This document shows, piece by piece, positions 22,548-34,569 of a stretch of DNA of 64,000 nt. Each line of letters starts with the position of its first letter. Position 1 is the stretch's first letter. Source of the DNA: Perognathus longimembris pacificus (Eukaryota; Chordata; Mammalia; Rodentia; Heteromyidae); contig NC_063161.1 in the NCBI RefSeq assembly GCF_023159225.1, forward strand, positions 121,620,958-121,684,957, written 5' to 3'. The position numbers and the translations under genes are program-made. The notes under the pieces are model-generated. The model made no database searches and was not told the origin of the DNA. It was given only the letters and a program-made list of their open reading frames with translations.

Positions 22548-22585
22548 CTTACCTACCTACCTACCTACCTACCTATCTATCATCT
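22473..22585 (+). repeat. (CTAT)n (CTAC)n compound microsatellite
   Basis: About 18 CTAT units, a CTTCTTAC break, about six CTAC units, then two further CTAT units. Reading frames across it are repeat artefacts. Confidence 0.97.
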
Positions 22586-22734
22586 ATGTATATTTTATTG
22601 GTACCTGTTTGTGGGATAATTATGCCAATTAGTTCTGTTTTACTCTATTTAGATTAAAACAGAAATATACACTACTACCATTCATTGAATATCTATTATT
22701 GTCTGGTTACCTTGTTGCTTTTTCTTTTCTTTTT

Positions 22735-22966
22735 TTGGTGATTCTGGGGCTTGAAATCAGGGCTTGAGGTGGTGTCTCTGAGCCTCTTTGTGTTCAAGGT
22801 TAGTGCTCTACCACTTGAGTCACAGTGCTACTTCTTTCTTTTTCTGAGTAGTTTATTGGAGATAAGAGTCTTATGGACTTTTCTGCACAGGCTGGCTTTG
22901 AACTGCGATCCTCAGATCTCAGCCTCCTGTGTAGCTAGGATGATAGGTGTGAGCCATCAGCATTCT
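22735..22966 (-). repeat. Type 2 SINE, antisense
   Basis: Antisense Geo arm (GTTCAAGGTTAGTGCTCTACC, CACTTGAGTCACAG) then antisense B1-like arm (GGCTTTGAACTGCGATCCTC, CAGCCTCCTGTGTAGCTAGG). Preceded by a T-rich tail. Confidence 0.9.
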
Positions 22967-24234
22967 GCACTTTTGTGCTTTTACAAGCACATAATTTTCC
23001 TTATTCAAATGAGAAAAGGAATATGTTCACAAAGCTGGAACACAGAGACTAATCAAGTTTGCACAAAATACTACAGAAACTTATTAATCAATTAGTTAAA
23101 CTTAATTAATTCAAGCTCTATAAAGATATGCTAAGGCTTTACAGATTCAAGAGTTGGGAGCGCACATCAGACAACAAGAGAAATGTTTTGATAAACCTTT
23201 GCTTTCCAACTCTCCTTAGAATGAGACTGTAGTTATTCCAGGGCTTCTCAAACACCAGGAGCTGTTTCAAAACAAAATGATTAATGATTTATTAGGATGT
23301 TTCTCTTCAAGAATAATTAGTCAATCAGCCTTGAGTTCTAAGGCAAAGATATTTACAGACCAAGAAGTAAAAGGTTTAAGTTACAGTTGTGATTGTTTTA
23401 TGTACAACTTATTTCTGCCACGCAGAGGCCAACAGAGGCAGGGCAGATGATATACCTGATCTGGGCCCGCTTTTGCATTCAATAAAACTGTGCAGTTACT
23501 ATGGCAACTGGAAGTCTATAGGGTCTGTTTCAAACCCTGTGCTTGGCAGTTTATGTGCATAAATCCTCGGTGTAACTGATCTAAGGCTAGACTCCTGTGT
23601 TTTGTTAATTTGTATTTTTGTTGTATCTTCAATAGCGTTTTATTTTATAAACTATGAAGTCAAGAAGAAATTGCCTGAAGAAATAATCTCTTGAGAATGT
23701 AACCTTGGGGCTTTGGAGAAGTCTAGCTTATTAATGTGAAAATGAAGCACAAAGCCTGGTGTTCCAGAAATCTTACATAAGCATTAATACTAATTTCTTC
23801 TACAAACTGAGGTAAAACATTGAATCTGTTGCAGCTCCTATTCCCGAGCAGCTCAATAATTATTCTTCTCATAAGGAAACTAAAAAAAAAAATGAAGTTC
23901 TAGTTTCCAAAGGAACTGAATAGCTATGGAATGAAATTTTCTTCCGATTATTTATCTATAGAATTATATACTTGTGGTTTTACCACATGGTAAATTATTT
24001 GGCCAAAGTGAACTGCCTCATTACTGACCCAGAAAGTAGGAAAACATCCACGTGCAACTGATAATTTTGATCAAGGCAGTACTGACAAATTGAACTTTTC
24101 CAACCAATTTCTATACATGTCACAATCTCTTAAAATAATCTTCAATACTTTAGCAATGTTGAAGAAATGTAGTTAATGTGGTTCATTGTGGTTTGTCAGT
24201 ACAAGCAAGTCTTAAAGTATGATACCAAACAGGA
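22967..24234. other. unique sequence
   Basis: No repeat recognised. 23400-23560 is less A/T-rich than the rest and might be a conserved element, but this is only an impression. Confidence 0.35.
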
Positions 24235-24370
24235 TTGAAATCTGGTTTAGCTACTTGCTAAGTGTATCATCTTAGCCTATTGGAGCCTCTGTTATCTCAA
24301 TTGCAAAAGGAAAATAGGAATACATTTAGTGGCTAAGTTTCTTGTATAAATGTGTAGATTGAATTTATTT
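24235..24370 (+). repeat. MIR relic
   Basis: GGTTTAGCTACTTGCTAAG, CCTCTGTTATCTCAATTGC and AAAAGGAAAATAGGAATAC follow the MIR core ('ctcagtttcctcatctgtaaaatgggg'). Confidence 0.62.
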
Positions 24371-24409
24371 CAACTGTGGATACATATATAAATATATGAA
24401 ATTTACTTT

Positions 24410-24700
24410 TTTTTAAATAAGGTCTTCAGGCTCAGTCCCAGTCCAATGTGGCTGATTTCACTATAAGCAGCAATAATTTGAAAACTGTGTGCACACATAG
24501 TAAAGACCATTTAAGTAAGCCAATATAGTTATGGACAAGCCAATGAGAGGGGCCTTGGAAGAAATTAACCTGGTTAACACCTTGATCTGAGATTTCCAGC
24601 CCATGGAATCATGAGAAACATATGTGGGATATTATCCCATCTAGCCTGTATGACTCTGTTGTAGCGTCTCTTTCAAAGAATAAAAAACTCTTTTGTGCAT
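24410..24700 (+). mobile_element. ancient MLT-like LTR relic
   Basis: Ordered blocks: AAATAAGGTCTTCAGG, CCCAGTCCAATGTGGCTG, GACCATTTAAGTAAGCC, CAAGCCAATGAGAGGGGCC, ACACCTTGATCTGAGATTTC, CAGCCCATGGAATCATGAG. They follow the 3' half of widespread mammalian MLT-type LTRs ('cacCttgatcttggacttccagcctccagaactgtgag'). Sense orientation; subfamily not assigned. Confidence 0.65.
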
Positions 24701-25721
24701 TTCATAATGAAGTTCTGTTGTTGACTTGTTGGAAGTTTCCATATATCTTAAGCATTCGCTGCTTATCAGACATGTGATTTGCAATTTTTTTTCTCATTCA
24801 GTATATGTAGATCAGATAAAAAATGTATGTAAAATGTCCAGCTCATAGATAATAGTATAAAATGATTGTGATCATTGGTAAATGCCTATTTGTTACAATT
24901 TGTAGGCTCTCTTCATTCTGTGTTTTACTATTTTCCTATAAAAATGAGGCATCAAAATGAAAAATGAAAATTTTAACTTAATTGAATGTGTAGATATCAA
25001 AAGATAATGTGTAATAATCTATTTCCAGATTAGTTGGTAAAAAACAATTTGGTTAGACATAGTACCTTTTAAATACTAGCATTAAAGACTGTCAGTCAAA
25101 ATAAGAACTGTTTTAGGATATGCTCAGAACAGATAGATAGCCAAACTGACTGTAGTTCTCTGCTTACTCATAGCATAGTTTCCAGATGACAAAAATAAGC
25201 ACGGTAAGAGAAAAAGGTGGAAGATGATGACATATTTGTGACTATCATAAATCATGTATCATAAATCATATACTACTATTTACTACTATATTGATTACAC
25301 TATCTGGAATGAAAGAAAGGATTTACAGACTTTTCCATTTGCTACAGAGTAAAGATCTTCAAGAACAGTATATAGGAAAATATTTTCTTTTGTACACTGC
25401 CCTGTGGTCACAATGTTATTTCTCACATTTATCAAATACACCCATCACTCCCTCAACAGCTTATAATACCTCATTTCATTCTGCGATAAAGTTCAGTTGC
25501 AAGGCTCAGGATATTGTTGCTTAAAGCAGAGATTGTAACTAACCATTGAATGAAATCTTCTGAACTATGGTCCAAATGGTCCTTTATTTTTTTAGAGTCA
25601 TTATCTCAGGTATTTTGTTATAGTAATTCAAAGCCAATCAATACAGTAGGTTTTCTCACTAAGGTTCACCACATTACTTTTAAGACATTAGAAAATTCCA
25701 CTTTCATCTAATTTTTGTCAC
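24701..25721. other. unique AT-rich sequence
   Basis: Contains a small direct duplication at 25247-25272 (ATCATAAATCAT repeated). No other feature. Confidence 0.45.
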
Positions 25722-25930
25722 TGTTGTTGGTCATGGGGCTTGAACTTAGGAAATGGGTGCTGTCCCTTAACTCTACCACCTGAGCTACAGCTCCATTTCC
25801 GGTTTTTAGGTGGTTAATTGGAGTTATGAATCTGAAGGCTTTTCTTGCTGGGCTGGCTTTGAACCTTGATCTTCAGATGTAAGCCTCCTGAGTAGTTTAG
25901 GATTAGAGGCATGAACCATGAGTACCAGGC
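25722..25930 (-). repeat. Type 2 SINE, antisense
   Basis: GGGGCTTGAACTTAGG, CTCTACCACCTGAGCTACAG (Geo arm), then GGCTGGCTTTGAACCTTGATC and AAGCCTCCTGAGTAGTTTAGG (B1-like arm). Confidence 0.86.
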
Positions 25931-27486
25931 AGTTTCATCTAAATTTAAAGAAATAGGTGATTTAGGAATCAGTAGCACTAAAGATATCTGTCCTCAAATC
26001 AAATAGTGTGCATCTATATGAAGAAGTCAACTCCATCTGGAGTTCAATCACACTTTTCCATATGGCTAATCACCAGCAGCTTATGAAAGGGAGTGTCGTC
26101 AAGGCTGGCAGTCCTGAAATTAGCTGTACAGCTGCATTTTGGCTTATGTGCAAACCTTATAACAAGATGAGTGTGTCTGAAGACGAAGTTAACTATGACT
26201 CCTGTACTCCTTTTTCTTGCCAAGGCTAAAAGCGCTATATTAATTTTGAAAAAGTATCCACACTTACAAGAAGCAGCCTGCATCACTTTCTAAACTTCAA
26301 ATTGAAATCAAATATAATCAGCATGTTCATAGACTCATGGAATATTTATGTAAGTTCGAAGACTTTAGAATTGGTCTATGCTGTCTTCTAAGTTTTATTA
26401 ATGTGAATCATTTCACTGAATATATTTCTCTTAGGCAAGTTAGTTGGCTTTGGATTTTGCAACTTTTGTTTTTTCTTTTTATAATTCATAGGCAATGTCT
26501 GAAGCATTCTGAAAGTTAATTTGGAGTATGGAAAATGTCTTGATTGGCCTACTATGGATGCCTTTGTATGTTTGTAATTTAAAGGTTAGTATTAGCAATG
26601 ATTATTTTTAATTGATGTCTAACTAGCTGAAGATAGAAATGAGAATTGCTAAAATTTTCAGTAGTGTCTATATTTTGAAGTTTCAACATTTCTTTTTCAG
26701 TGACATCAGCAGACAGCCACAAATAGGAATAGGAGGTGAACTATTATTCCATTTTACCCAAGCAGAAAATTGAATTTAGTATCTGGTGTGTGTTACATAG
26801 TGACTATTTGGTTAGGGATATTGGACCTTGTTTCCTGTCCAGTGAAGCATAATAGGAATTAATGCTTCCGGACATTTGCCACTGAATTTCTTATACTGAA
26901 ATACTGTTTTAGATCTTCTTTACTTTGAGAAACTGGACTATTTTTTTTTAAAATAATAATCTTCATCCACTGTGGCCATAGTGATAAGAGTTGTTTGTCT
27001 ACATTGTGACTAACAGTCAAGGTCTGTGTTTGTTGATTATAATGGGGAATTGTTTGCTCCCACTTTAACAAGAAGTAATTGCTTGTAAGGGAATTGAAAA
27101 GCTAGTGACTTTTGAAATAAGACCTATCCTATAAAACTATAATTTAATGCAAAAATGTGCACAGGTCTTTTAATATAGCTGGATGATTTAGACACTGATG
27201 ATTTTTAGACCTGTCCATTTAGTAACTAATTTGTAAAGTGTGTATAGGAGATTGGAAAAGAACTTTCAACAAAAATTATCATAATAGAGTAACACATTTT
27301 TTAAATTAGAATAATTTGAGGATGCATTTTAGGTAAGTATCCATAAATTATAAATATGGTATCGTGTTCTTGTCATACACATGCCTATCACTGAATCGTT
27401 AAGAGATGGGGCCAGGGTATTTCTAGTTGTCAATCTTCAGTGGTAACACAGGCTACTGTTTGGGGAAGAAAGATGTTTGTTATTTT
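25931..27486. other. unique sequence
   Basis: Small overlapping reading frames at 26008-26286 on both strands and 26859-27071 (minus) carry no domain. Nothing else seen. Confidence 0.4.
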
Positions 27487-27714
27487 GTGCACCAGTATTG
27501 GGGTTTGAACTCAGGGCCTGGTCACTGTCCCTGAGATTTTTTTGTTCAAGGCTACTCCTCTACTGCTTTAGGCACAACTCCCCTTATGGATATTTGGTAT
27601 TTAATTGGACATAAGCATCTCACAGACTCTCCTAGCCAGGCTGGTGTTGAACCGCGATCCTTAGAACTCTGCCTCTTGAATAGCTTGGATTACAAGGAGT
27701 GTGAGTCAGCAAGG
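27487..27714 (-). repeat. Type 2 SINE, antisense
   Basis: CAGTATTGGGGTTTGAACTC, GTTCAAGGCTACTCCTCTAC, GGCACAACTCC then CCAGGCTGGTGTTGAACC and TTGAATAGCTTGGATTAC. Confidence 0.84.
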
Positions 27715-27721
27715 AAGATAT

Positions 27722-27960
27722 ATTTTTAAAATTTAATTTTATTGTAAAGGCTATGTACAGAGTGTTTACAGTTACATATGTAATGTAGTGAGTGCATTTC
27801 TTGTTATTTTTAGTGTAATATGTGAAATTACTTCTCTTTTCTTTCATTTTTCTTTTCTATGATTTAGCCCTTGTTGTCACTGTGTTTGATTTTGGTACCC
27901 TGGGTTTTGTATATATGTTTATCTGAATTAGGGAAGGGAAAGGGAACATCAACATAGAAT
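27722..27960 (-). repeat. L1-type 3' end, antisense
   Basis: The complement ends AATAAAATTAAATTTTAAAA, preceded by CTCACTACATTACATATGTAACTG, the 3' end shared by several short copies in this window. A purine-rich stretch lies further 5' on the minus strand. Interpreted as a truncated L1 3' UTR; exact 5' end uncertain. Confidence 0.65.
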
Positions 27961-28239
27961 AACAGGTTTGACAAGAAAGACATTTTTGAATAAGTCAGTC
28001 ATAGATATAACATCCTAGCCACTAACTGTTTTGAACATACTTTAAACATTCTGTGGTATAATATGGAAATTTCATGTTGGTATGGAGCCATTTATTTATC
28101 TAAAGAAATTGTTTTAGAAATATTTCTTGTAAGATGCAGTTCTAAACATCATTTTCAAGTAAATGTGATAAGATCTTAGGTGTGTGCAGCCTGCCTAACC
28201 CATTATAGTGGCCCAGAACAATATATGAACTGATAACAA
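27961..28239. other. unique sequence
   Basis: No feature recognised. Confidence 0.4.
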
Positions 28240-28430
28240 CTACTTAAGATGTATTGTGTGCGTGCTTTTACTCATTCAATCCTTAGAATGAACTTATATG
28301 ATAGATAATTGTCATCCGTCCTGTTTTATGGGCAAGGAGACTAAGAGTTTCAGTGAGTGACCCCTCTAGTATCACTTGATTGGTTAAGCAACAGAGTTGA
28401 AACTTGAAAGTGAGCATTGTGGTTCTTTGA
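28240..28430 (+). repeat. MIR relic
   Basis: ACTCATTCAATCCTTAGAATG, ATGATAGATAATTGTCATCC, CCTGTTTTATGGGCAAGGAG, CACTTGATTGGTTAAGC, AGAGTTGAAACTTGAAAG match the 3' two-thirds of MIR in order. The best MIR in the window. Confidence 0.78.
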
Positions 28431-29140
28431 TATTGTGTGTGATTATGGGTAGCTTTAAAAAATCACTCTGTCAGAGACTATTTCCATTGCTGAAAGAAAT
28501 CTCATAAATCCCATAGAAGAAAAGTTATTTACTACTGTAGAGGATATTTCAGATAAGCATGTTGAAAAAATGTGCTAGAGAATGGTATTGGAAGTACAGA
28601 TATGAGATACAAATCTAGTGAAGCATTCTGACCTTTGTTTGGCCCCATGGGGCTATAACTCATGCATATGAGGAATAATTGTGCAAGAACTTCTTGTGAA
28701 GATTAAACAGTATTTCTGTAAACAAAACCAGCTTTCCACATCCTACAGGCCTGTTTGCCATAAAGCTCATTTAGCAGAGTGCCGGTTTTGCCTAGCCTTT
28801 TCTTACCCTCTTCTCATTTCTTTCCCTCTGTGTGATAATTGTACAGAGGCCCAGTGTCAAGGTTAACACACTGCAGAAAGAGGATTGGAGAAGCAGTAGC
28901 CTACTGCAATCCTTCTCTTCCCTAATGTGTGGCATAAGTCCTGGATGCAGGAAGGGGCACAATTCAATTCTAAATTGAGTTTGGCTTATTGGTTATTACA
29001 AGGCAAGGATGTTACAATTTTTGAATACAGGCTGTACTTTGGGATTATTATGGTGATAACATCTTAAACTTTAACTTTAAAGTCATAGAGCCTGGAAATT
29101 TTCATTCTAGTTAGAGGATGTAAACTCTCACTACTGAACA
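28431..29140. other. unique sequence
   Basis: No gene or repeat family recognised. Confidence 0.4.
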
Positions 29141-29382
29141 TTTTTTTTTCTTTGTGCTGGTCCTGGGGCCTGAACTCTGGGTCTTGGCACTGTCCTTGAA
29201 CATTTTTTTTTTTGTTCAAGGTTAGCCCTCTATCACTTGAGCCAAACTTCCAGGTTTTTGGTGTTTTATTGGAGATAAGAGTCTCAAGGATGTTCTTGCA
29301 TGGGCCTGATTCAAACTATAGTCCTCAGAATTTAGCCTTCTGAGTAGCTGGGATTGCAGGCATAAACTACCAGTTCCTGGCT
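29141..29382 (-). repeat. Type 2 SINE, antisense
   Basis: T-rich tail, GTGCTGGTCCTGGGGCCTG, GTTCAAGGTTAGCCCTCTATC (with a T-run expansion at 29203-29213), then TTCTGAGTAGCTGGGATTGC. Confidence 0.88.
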
Positions 29383-30351
29383 CCTGTATAAAATCTTAAG
29401 GAGCAGTGAAAATTAATACTGAAGATTCATACTTTAAAACTATATCCATGTCTGATTATTTGATATAGAAGAAATCATCGGGGAAGAATAACATCTTCAA
29501 TGATGTCAGTAAAAACATAGAGCTGTTGCCTTCAGTAGGGAAGAGGTCCCAGTAAACCTGGTGGTACTGAGCTGCCTGCAACCTGGTGAAAGTTGTGACT
29601 CTTTTTGCAAATCACTTGCTTCTTGTGATCAATGCCTTTCATGGGAGGGAGCTAGCATACATAAATACTTAAAATTAATATAGATGTTAATGGAAGTTTT
29701 GTGTATTTTTAGTTTGAATTGCCTCGATGATTATTTTTATTATGTCTTTTCCACATCCATTTGCTTTCTAATATAGATTGTATTCTCTATAGGGATTGCA
29801 TTTTTTCCTTTATAATTACATGCTTGCATTTGGAATGTGACTTGAAGTAACCAGTTTCAAAGAACTTCTAATTGTTGAGGTTTTTTTTTCACATGTTGAT
29901 CTGTAATAGTTTAATCATACCACAAGTGAATTGACAGAAATCATTCTGAAACTTGTCAGAAAAAATATAGATCAGTTCTCAACAATACCTATGAAAAATA
30001 AAAATAATTGTCAAATAAACCTGACTAATTAAGAGAGCTATAAGGTGGTGCTCACTCTTCTGAAATCTTAGTATATATATATATATATATTTTTTTTTTT
30101 TTGCCAGAATGGAACATTAGTCTTTGACTATTGAAGGCTGTATTGAAGGGTGTTTTGTTTTTGTTTTTTTTTTTTGAACCAAAGTGGCAATAGAAACACC
30201 TATTGTGACTTAAAAAAAAACTGAAGGCTTCAGAAGACTTTATAAATCAACCAATCAATGGTCTAGGTTTTGATTCTGGAAATGTACTTAGTTGATTTCT
30301 AATTTTGATGGTAGATCTTTGCATGGAATGTAAGAATAACATAGTCTCAGA
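29383..30351. other. unique AT-rich sequence
   Basis: Includes a (TA)n-T run at 30071-30102 and several A/T homopolymers. No gene seen. Confidence 0.45.
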
Positions 30352-30653
30352 CACAGCACAATGGCTCACTCTTGTATTTCTAGCTACTTAGTAGGTAGAG
30401 ATTGGGAGGTTTACAGTTAAAGGCCCACCACAAAAACATTGAGATCCCCCCACCTTAATTGATAAGCCAAGAGTGATGGTCTATGTTTGTGATTTCTAGG
30501 TAGAAAGATTATGGTCTGAGATTGGTTCTGGGAAAAAACATGAGATCTCATCTGAAAAATACCTGAAAACAAACAATAAAAAAAAGAGTTGGTGGCATGG
30601 TTTAAGTAAGACCAGAAGTTCAAACCCCAGTACTGCCAATTACTAAAAAAGAA
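30352..30653 (+). repeat. Type 3 SINE, long form
   Basis: B1-like start (AATGGCTCACTCTTGTATTTC, GCTACTTAGTAGG), a second B1-like block (GTGATGGTCTATGTTTGTGATTTC), then an ID-like end (GGTGGCATGGTTTAAGTAAG, AGTTCAAACCCCAGTACTGCC). About 300 bp, so possibly a three-arm form or two overlapping insertions. Confidence 0.62.
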
Positions 30654-30790
30654 TAACTGTTTCCAAGCCTTCACTTATAACCCTCTTTCAGAAAGTGTGG
30701 AATAAAGTCCTATAAATTAAATAAACAAAATGACTGCAATCTAAAATATAGAAAGAATTCTTAAAATTCAACAATAAAAAACAAACAACA

Positions 30791-31007
30791 GCCAAGTTCC
30801 AGTGGCTCATTCCTGTAATCCAAGCTACTCAGGAGGATGAGATTTGAGATTTGTGGTTCAAAGCCAGCCCAAGCAGGAAAGTCTGTGAGACGCTTATCTT
30901 CAATAAACTACAGAAGTGAGCTGTGTGTCTCAGGTAGTAGAGTGCTAGCCTTGAGCAAAAAAACCCCAGGGACAGTCCCCAGGCCTTAAGTTCAAGCCAC
31001 AGCCACA
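30791..31007 (+). repeat. Type 2 SINE in old L1
   Basis: AGTGGCTCATTCCTGTAATCC, AGCTACTCAGGAGGATGAG, GGTTCAAAGCCAGCCC, then the Geo arm CTGTGTGTCTCAGGTAGTAG ... AAGTTCAAGCC. The 3' end grades into a CA-rich microsatellite. Confidence 0.92.
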
Positions 31008-31026
31008 GCCACAGACACAGACACAG

Positions 31027-31057
<31 letters not shown>

Positions 31058-31068
31058 CACACACACAG
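31000..31068 (+). repeat. (CAGCCA)/(CAGA)/(CA)n SINE-tail microsatellite
   Basis: CACAGC units pass into CACAGA and then pure CA with one AAAC break. A graded series showing stepwise growth from the SINE end. Confidence 0.95.
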
Positions 31069-31960
31069 AGCGAGGAGGGAAAACAAATGAAAAACAACAA
31101 CACAAAATAGCAATAGGAAAAAGATAGGAGCAAATAGGTCAGCAAAGAAGCTATCCAAATGGCAAATGAACAGAAGAAAAGATAGAGCCTATCATCTGTC
31201 ATTAGGGAATTGCAAATTAAAGCCATAGTTAGATTCTACAACATATCTGTTAGAAGGTCCCAAATTCCAAACTGAGTCAGCACTAAATGCTGTCTAGGAT
31301 GGGAGCAACAGAAACTTACTCATTGCTAGCAGGAATTTCAGTGGCAAGTCACTGGAAAAACAGATTGTTTGTTACAAAATTATACATGATTTTGCCATAC
31401 AATTCTGCAATTTTGCTCCATGGTATTTGCCCAAAGGAGTTGAAAACTTATGTCCGTACAAAAAACGTGCACATGGGTGTTTATAGAAGTTTTCTTCATA
31501 ATTGCCAAATCTCGGAAGCAATCAAGATGTCCTTCAGTAGATAAATGAACTAGTACGGCCAGATAAGGAATTATTCAGTGCTAAAAAGAAATGAGCTATC
31601 AAGCCACAAGAAGACACTGAAGAGCCTTAAATGCATATTGCTAAGTGAAAGAAGACACTCTGAGAAAGTTTATTTTGTATGAATCTAACTGTGTGAGGTT
31701 GTGAAAGGGAAAGCTTTGGAGACTTAGTAACTAACTGCCAGGGGACAAAAAGGAGTGAGTAGACAGAGTAGAGTTGATTTTTCTGGGCTCTGAAACTATT
31801 CTGCATGGTCCTCTAATGGATACACATTGTTAAATATTCACACAACCTATGGAGTATACAATGCTCAGAGCGAATCTTACAGAAACTATGTTGGATGACA
31901 TGGACTTGTTATTGCTGATTCACTAGTTATACAAAATGTACCATTGTGGCCTGAGTTGTT

Positions 31961-33537
31961 TAATGGGGGGAGGTTTAATCTGTATGAAGTTAAGGGGTAT
32001 ATAGGAACTCTATACTTTCTGGCTAATTTTGTTGCAAAACTAAACTTGCTCTACAAAGCAAATTATAAAATATCCAGTGGTTCCTTTGTGTTTGTCATTT
32101 TATTATCCATTAGGCAATCAATTAATTTAATCAATTTAATTCAGAGATAAACCAAGAGATTATAACATATTGTGGATGAACACTGTGATTAAAGTAGTAA
32201 CAAAATACATACAGTTGCTAGGGAGAAAAGCTGCTAGCTATGCTCTCATCAGTCATTTGAAGAATTGCAGAGAAAATGAGTCAAAATAGGTATTGAGGCC
32301 TGACTATGAGTTTTCCAGTTAAAGTGTTTCAGTTAGCCAGTAGGGCTATTCCAAGGAAATAGGATCTCTCAGCTCTCTGTCATCCACTTTACTGTTATTA
32401 TCATTTTAATTATGGCACCAAATGGTATTTTTCTTCTTATTTGTGACCATTTATTTATAACTATCAAGGTAGGGGCAACTCCGTCATTTCTTGTCAAGCC
32501 TGGAAATTTGGAATCTTGTTTCTGACTCTCTATAGCTATATCCAAAAGGTCCATCACTCTCAAAGTCAACAATTTATGCTTCAATACTGTCCCTTACATT
32601 CCCATGACAGACTTTATACTCCCTTATGAGGCATCACTCTTCATTTTCATTTCTGTCACCTGAAAGAATGCTTTTAATACATCCCTTTAACTAGCCAGCC
32701 TTTCAACAGCAACACTAACTCAGTTTCATGTTAATATATCACCTGGTTTTCATGCAGAAGACAGAAGCAATACTGAGGAATCCTTTAGTTGCCTCTAGTA
32801 CCCTAGCATAAAACATAAAGCTGTGGAATGTGCACCCGCAGGGAGCAGCCTGGGAGTCCTAGCTCTCCAAAGGGTAAGGAGAAAGCTAAAGCTTTGTTTG
32901 CATCACCTAGCAGTCTGGCCAAGTATGTTTCTCCAGAATAACCACAGAGAGATGGGATTTCAAGGAAAGCCAAAGGTCCTACTAAGTAAGCTGAAGCCCT
33001 TCCTAAGTAAGGGCTGTGCCAGAACAGGCCAATAGCATTGAGTTGGGAGTTCCTGATTATTACAGAACCAGGGTCTTTAAGGTGGCTCTGCCTCTCTCAA
33101 GACAGAAAGTGGTTAATCCTATGTGCTTCAGATCCATCTGCTCCACCCAATTGATGACTCCAAAGGTGAACAGATGGCTTAAGTCTGACTTGGAAAGCAG
33201 CAAGGCCTTGCACATATCTGCATTGGGGTTTTTGGTACCCGAGCACCTATTTTAGGCAAAATTCAAGGTGGATGAGAGTTCACATTCAGCTTTTGGAGGA
33301 AGTGTAGTTTGAGAAATGAATAAATGAGTATAACAGCAAGTTGCTTGTTGTTCTTTGGAATAATAAAATAAGCAGTACGGATGTGGATGAGGAGTTTGTG
33401 GATATTACTCACATGTCTGAAATAAGGAGCCAGTTTTACCAGATTAATTAGGTTCCAGGAGTTGTTCGTTTTCATCTGCTTAATATAATTCGGCTCCCAA
33501 ATTGCAGAACCTTTTTGATAGTTTAGAGGAGTATTGC
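31961..33537. other. unique sequence
   Basis: No repeat recognised. 32820-33250 is less A/T-rich and holds two 70-79-codon reading frames without known domains. Confidence 0.35.
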
Positions 33538-33553
33538 AAAAATCCATAGTTCC

Positions 33554-33768
33554 GGGGCTAGGGATAAGGCCTAGTGGCAAGAATGCTTGCCTCATATACA
33601 TGAAGCCCTGGGTTCGATTCCCCAGCACCGCATATATGGAAAATGGCCAAAAGTGGTGCTATGGCTCAAGTGGCAGAGTGCTAGCCTTGAGCAAAAAGAA
33701 GCCAGGGACATTGCTCAGGCCCTGAGTCCAAGCTCCAGGACTGGCCAAAAAAAAAAAAAAAAAAAAGT
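33554..33768 (+). repeat. Type 1 (IDL-Geo) SINE
   Basis: GGGGCTAGGGATAAGGCC ... GGGTTCGATTCCCCAGC, Geo arm GCTATGGCTCAAGTGGCAG ... AGGACTGGCC, then about 20 A. Imperfect TSD: AAAAATCCATAGTTCC before, and AAAAATAATCCTTAGTTCC after. Confidence 0.93.
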
Positions 33769-33789
33769 TAAAAAATAATCCTTAGTTCC

Positions 33790-34245
33790 TTCTAGCAGAA
33801 ACATCATAAATGTTCTCTTTTTCTTTAGAAGGGAGTAGGCAAAGAATTTGGACATGGTTTCTTTCCTTAAGGCAAAGTGGTGCTAATACCTCTAAGAGCA
33901 ACTTTGGTCCTCTCTTTGATAGTCATCTATGCCTTTTATTTATAGCCTTTGTTCAGTAGGAACTGGGTCATTCCATTCCAGTTCTGAAGAGCACTCATCA
34001 AACTAATAGGTGAATTTTTTTTTAACCTCCTGGGGCAGAACTTTCTAGCAAGTAGTCCATCTGTTCCATCCAGTTTGTCAAGTATTCAACTGCCACGTTT
34101 TTAAGGGAGAAGCAGGCAAAGAGCATAGGGCTTTCACCATCACTTAAGTCTTCCATCTCTCAGGGGAGCTTCCATGGATAGCTGAGAGCTCCCAATCAGA
34201 TATGGCCATGGTATTTTCTCTCAATAGACTGAAAGAAAAAGGAAC
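33790..34245. other. unique sequence
   Basis: No feature recognised. Confidence 0.4.
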
Positions 34246-34260
34246 AAGAATAGGAACAAG

Positions 34261-34445
34261 GAAATACCCTGGAAATTAAGTGTACAACTTGGCATGGGGG
34301 ACTGAGGGATTCGGGAAGGAAGGCGGGAGAAAAATGAGGGGAAGGGTAACAAGTCTGATAAGAAATGTACTCACTACCTTACATATGTAACTGTAACCCA
34401 TCTGTACATCACCTTGACAACAAAATTAAATTTAAAAATTAAAAA
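34261..34445 (+). repeat. truncated L1-type 3' end with 15-bp TSD
   Basis: A purine tract (34298-34350) is followed by GGTAACAAGTCTGATAAG, TGTACTCACTACCTTAC, TGTAACTGTAACCC and an A-rich tail. AAGAATAGGAACAAG flanks it (34246-34260, 34446-34460). Size 185 bp, 5'-truncated. Confidence 0.86.
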
Positions 34446-34569
34446 AAGAATAGGAACAAGAACATGAACAAAGCTGGGTGTTGAGTTTGTTAAATGAAGA
34501 GTACTCAGATACTCAGTCTTCACTAGGCAGTGATTCCAAACTCAGTCTCTCTTTTGGCACATCAAGAAC

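Larger units (their letters stand above)
30665..31960 (+). repeat. old L1 3' region, split by a SINE
   Basis: L1M-like sequence: TTAAAATTCAACAATAAAAA before the SINE, then CAAATGGCAAATGAACAG, AGGGAATTGCAAATTAAAGCC, AACTTATGTCCGTAC, TTTATAGAAGTTTTCTTCATAA, AACTAGTACGGCC, GAAATGAGCTATCAAGCC, TAAATGCATATTGCTAAGTG. These follow the end of ORF2 and the early 3' UTR of ancient L1s. All frames are broken. A type 2 SINE occupies 30791-31068. Confidence 0.85.

Noticed and set aside
22473..22585. Regular short repeats considered as a CRISPR-like array
   Set aside because: Pure tetranucleotide microsatellite without spacers, in mammalian DNA.
22369..22657. Two frames with YLSI repeats
   Set aside because: Translation of the CTAT microsatellite.
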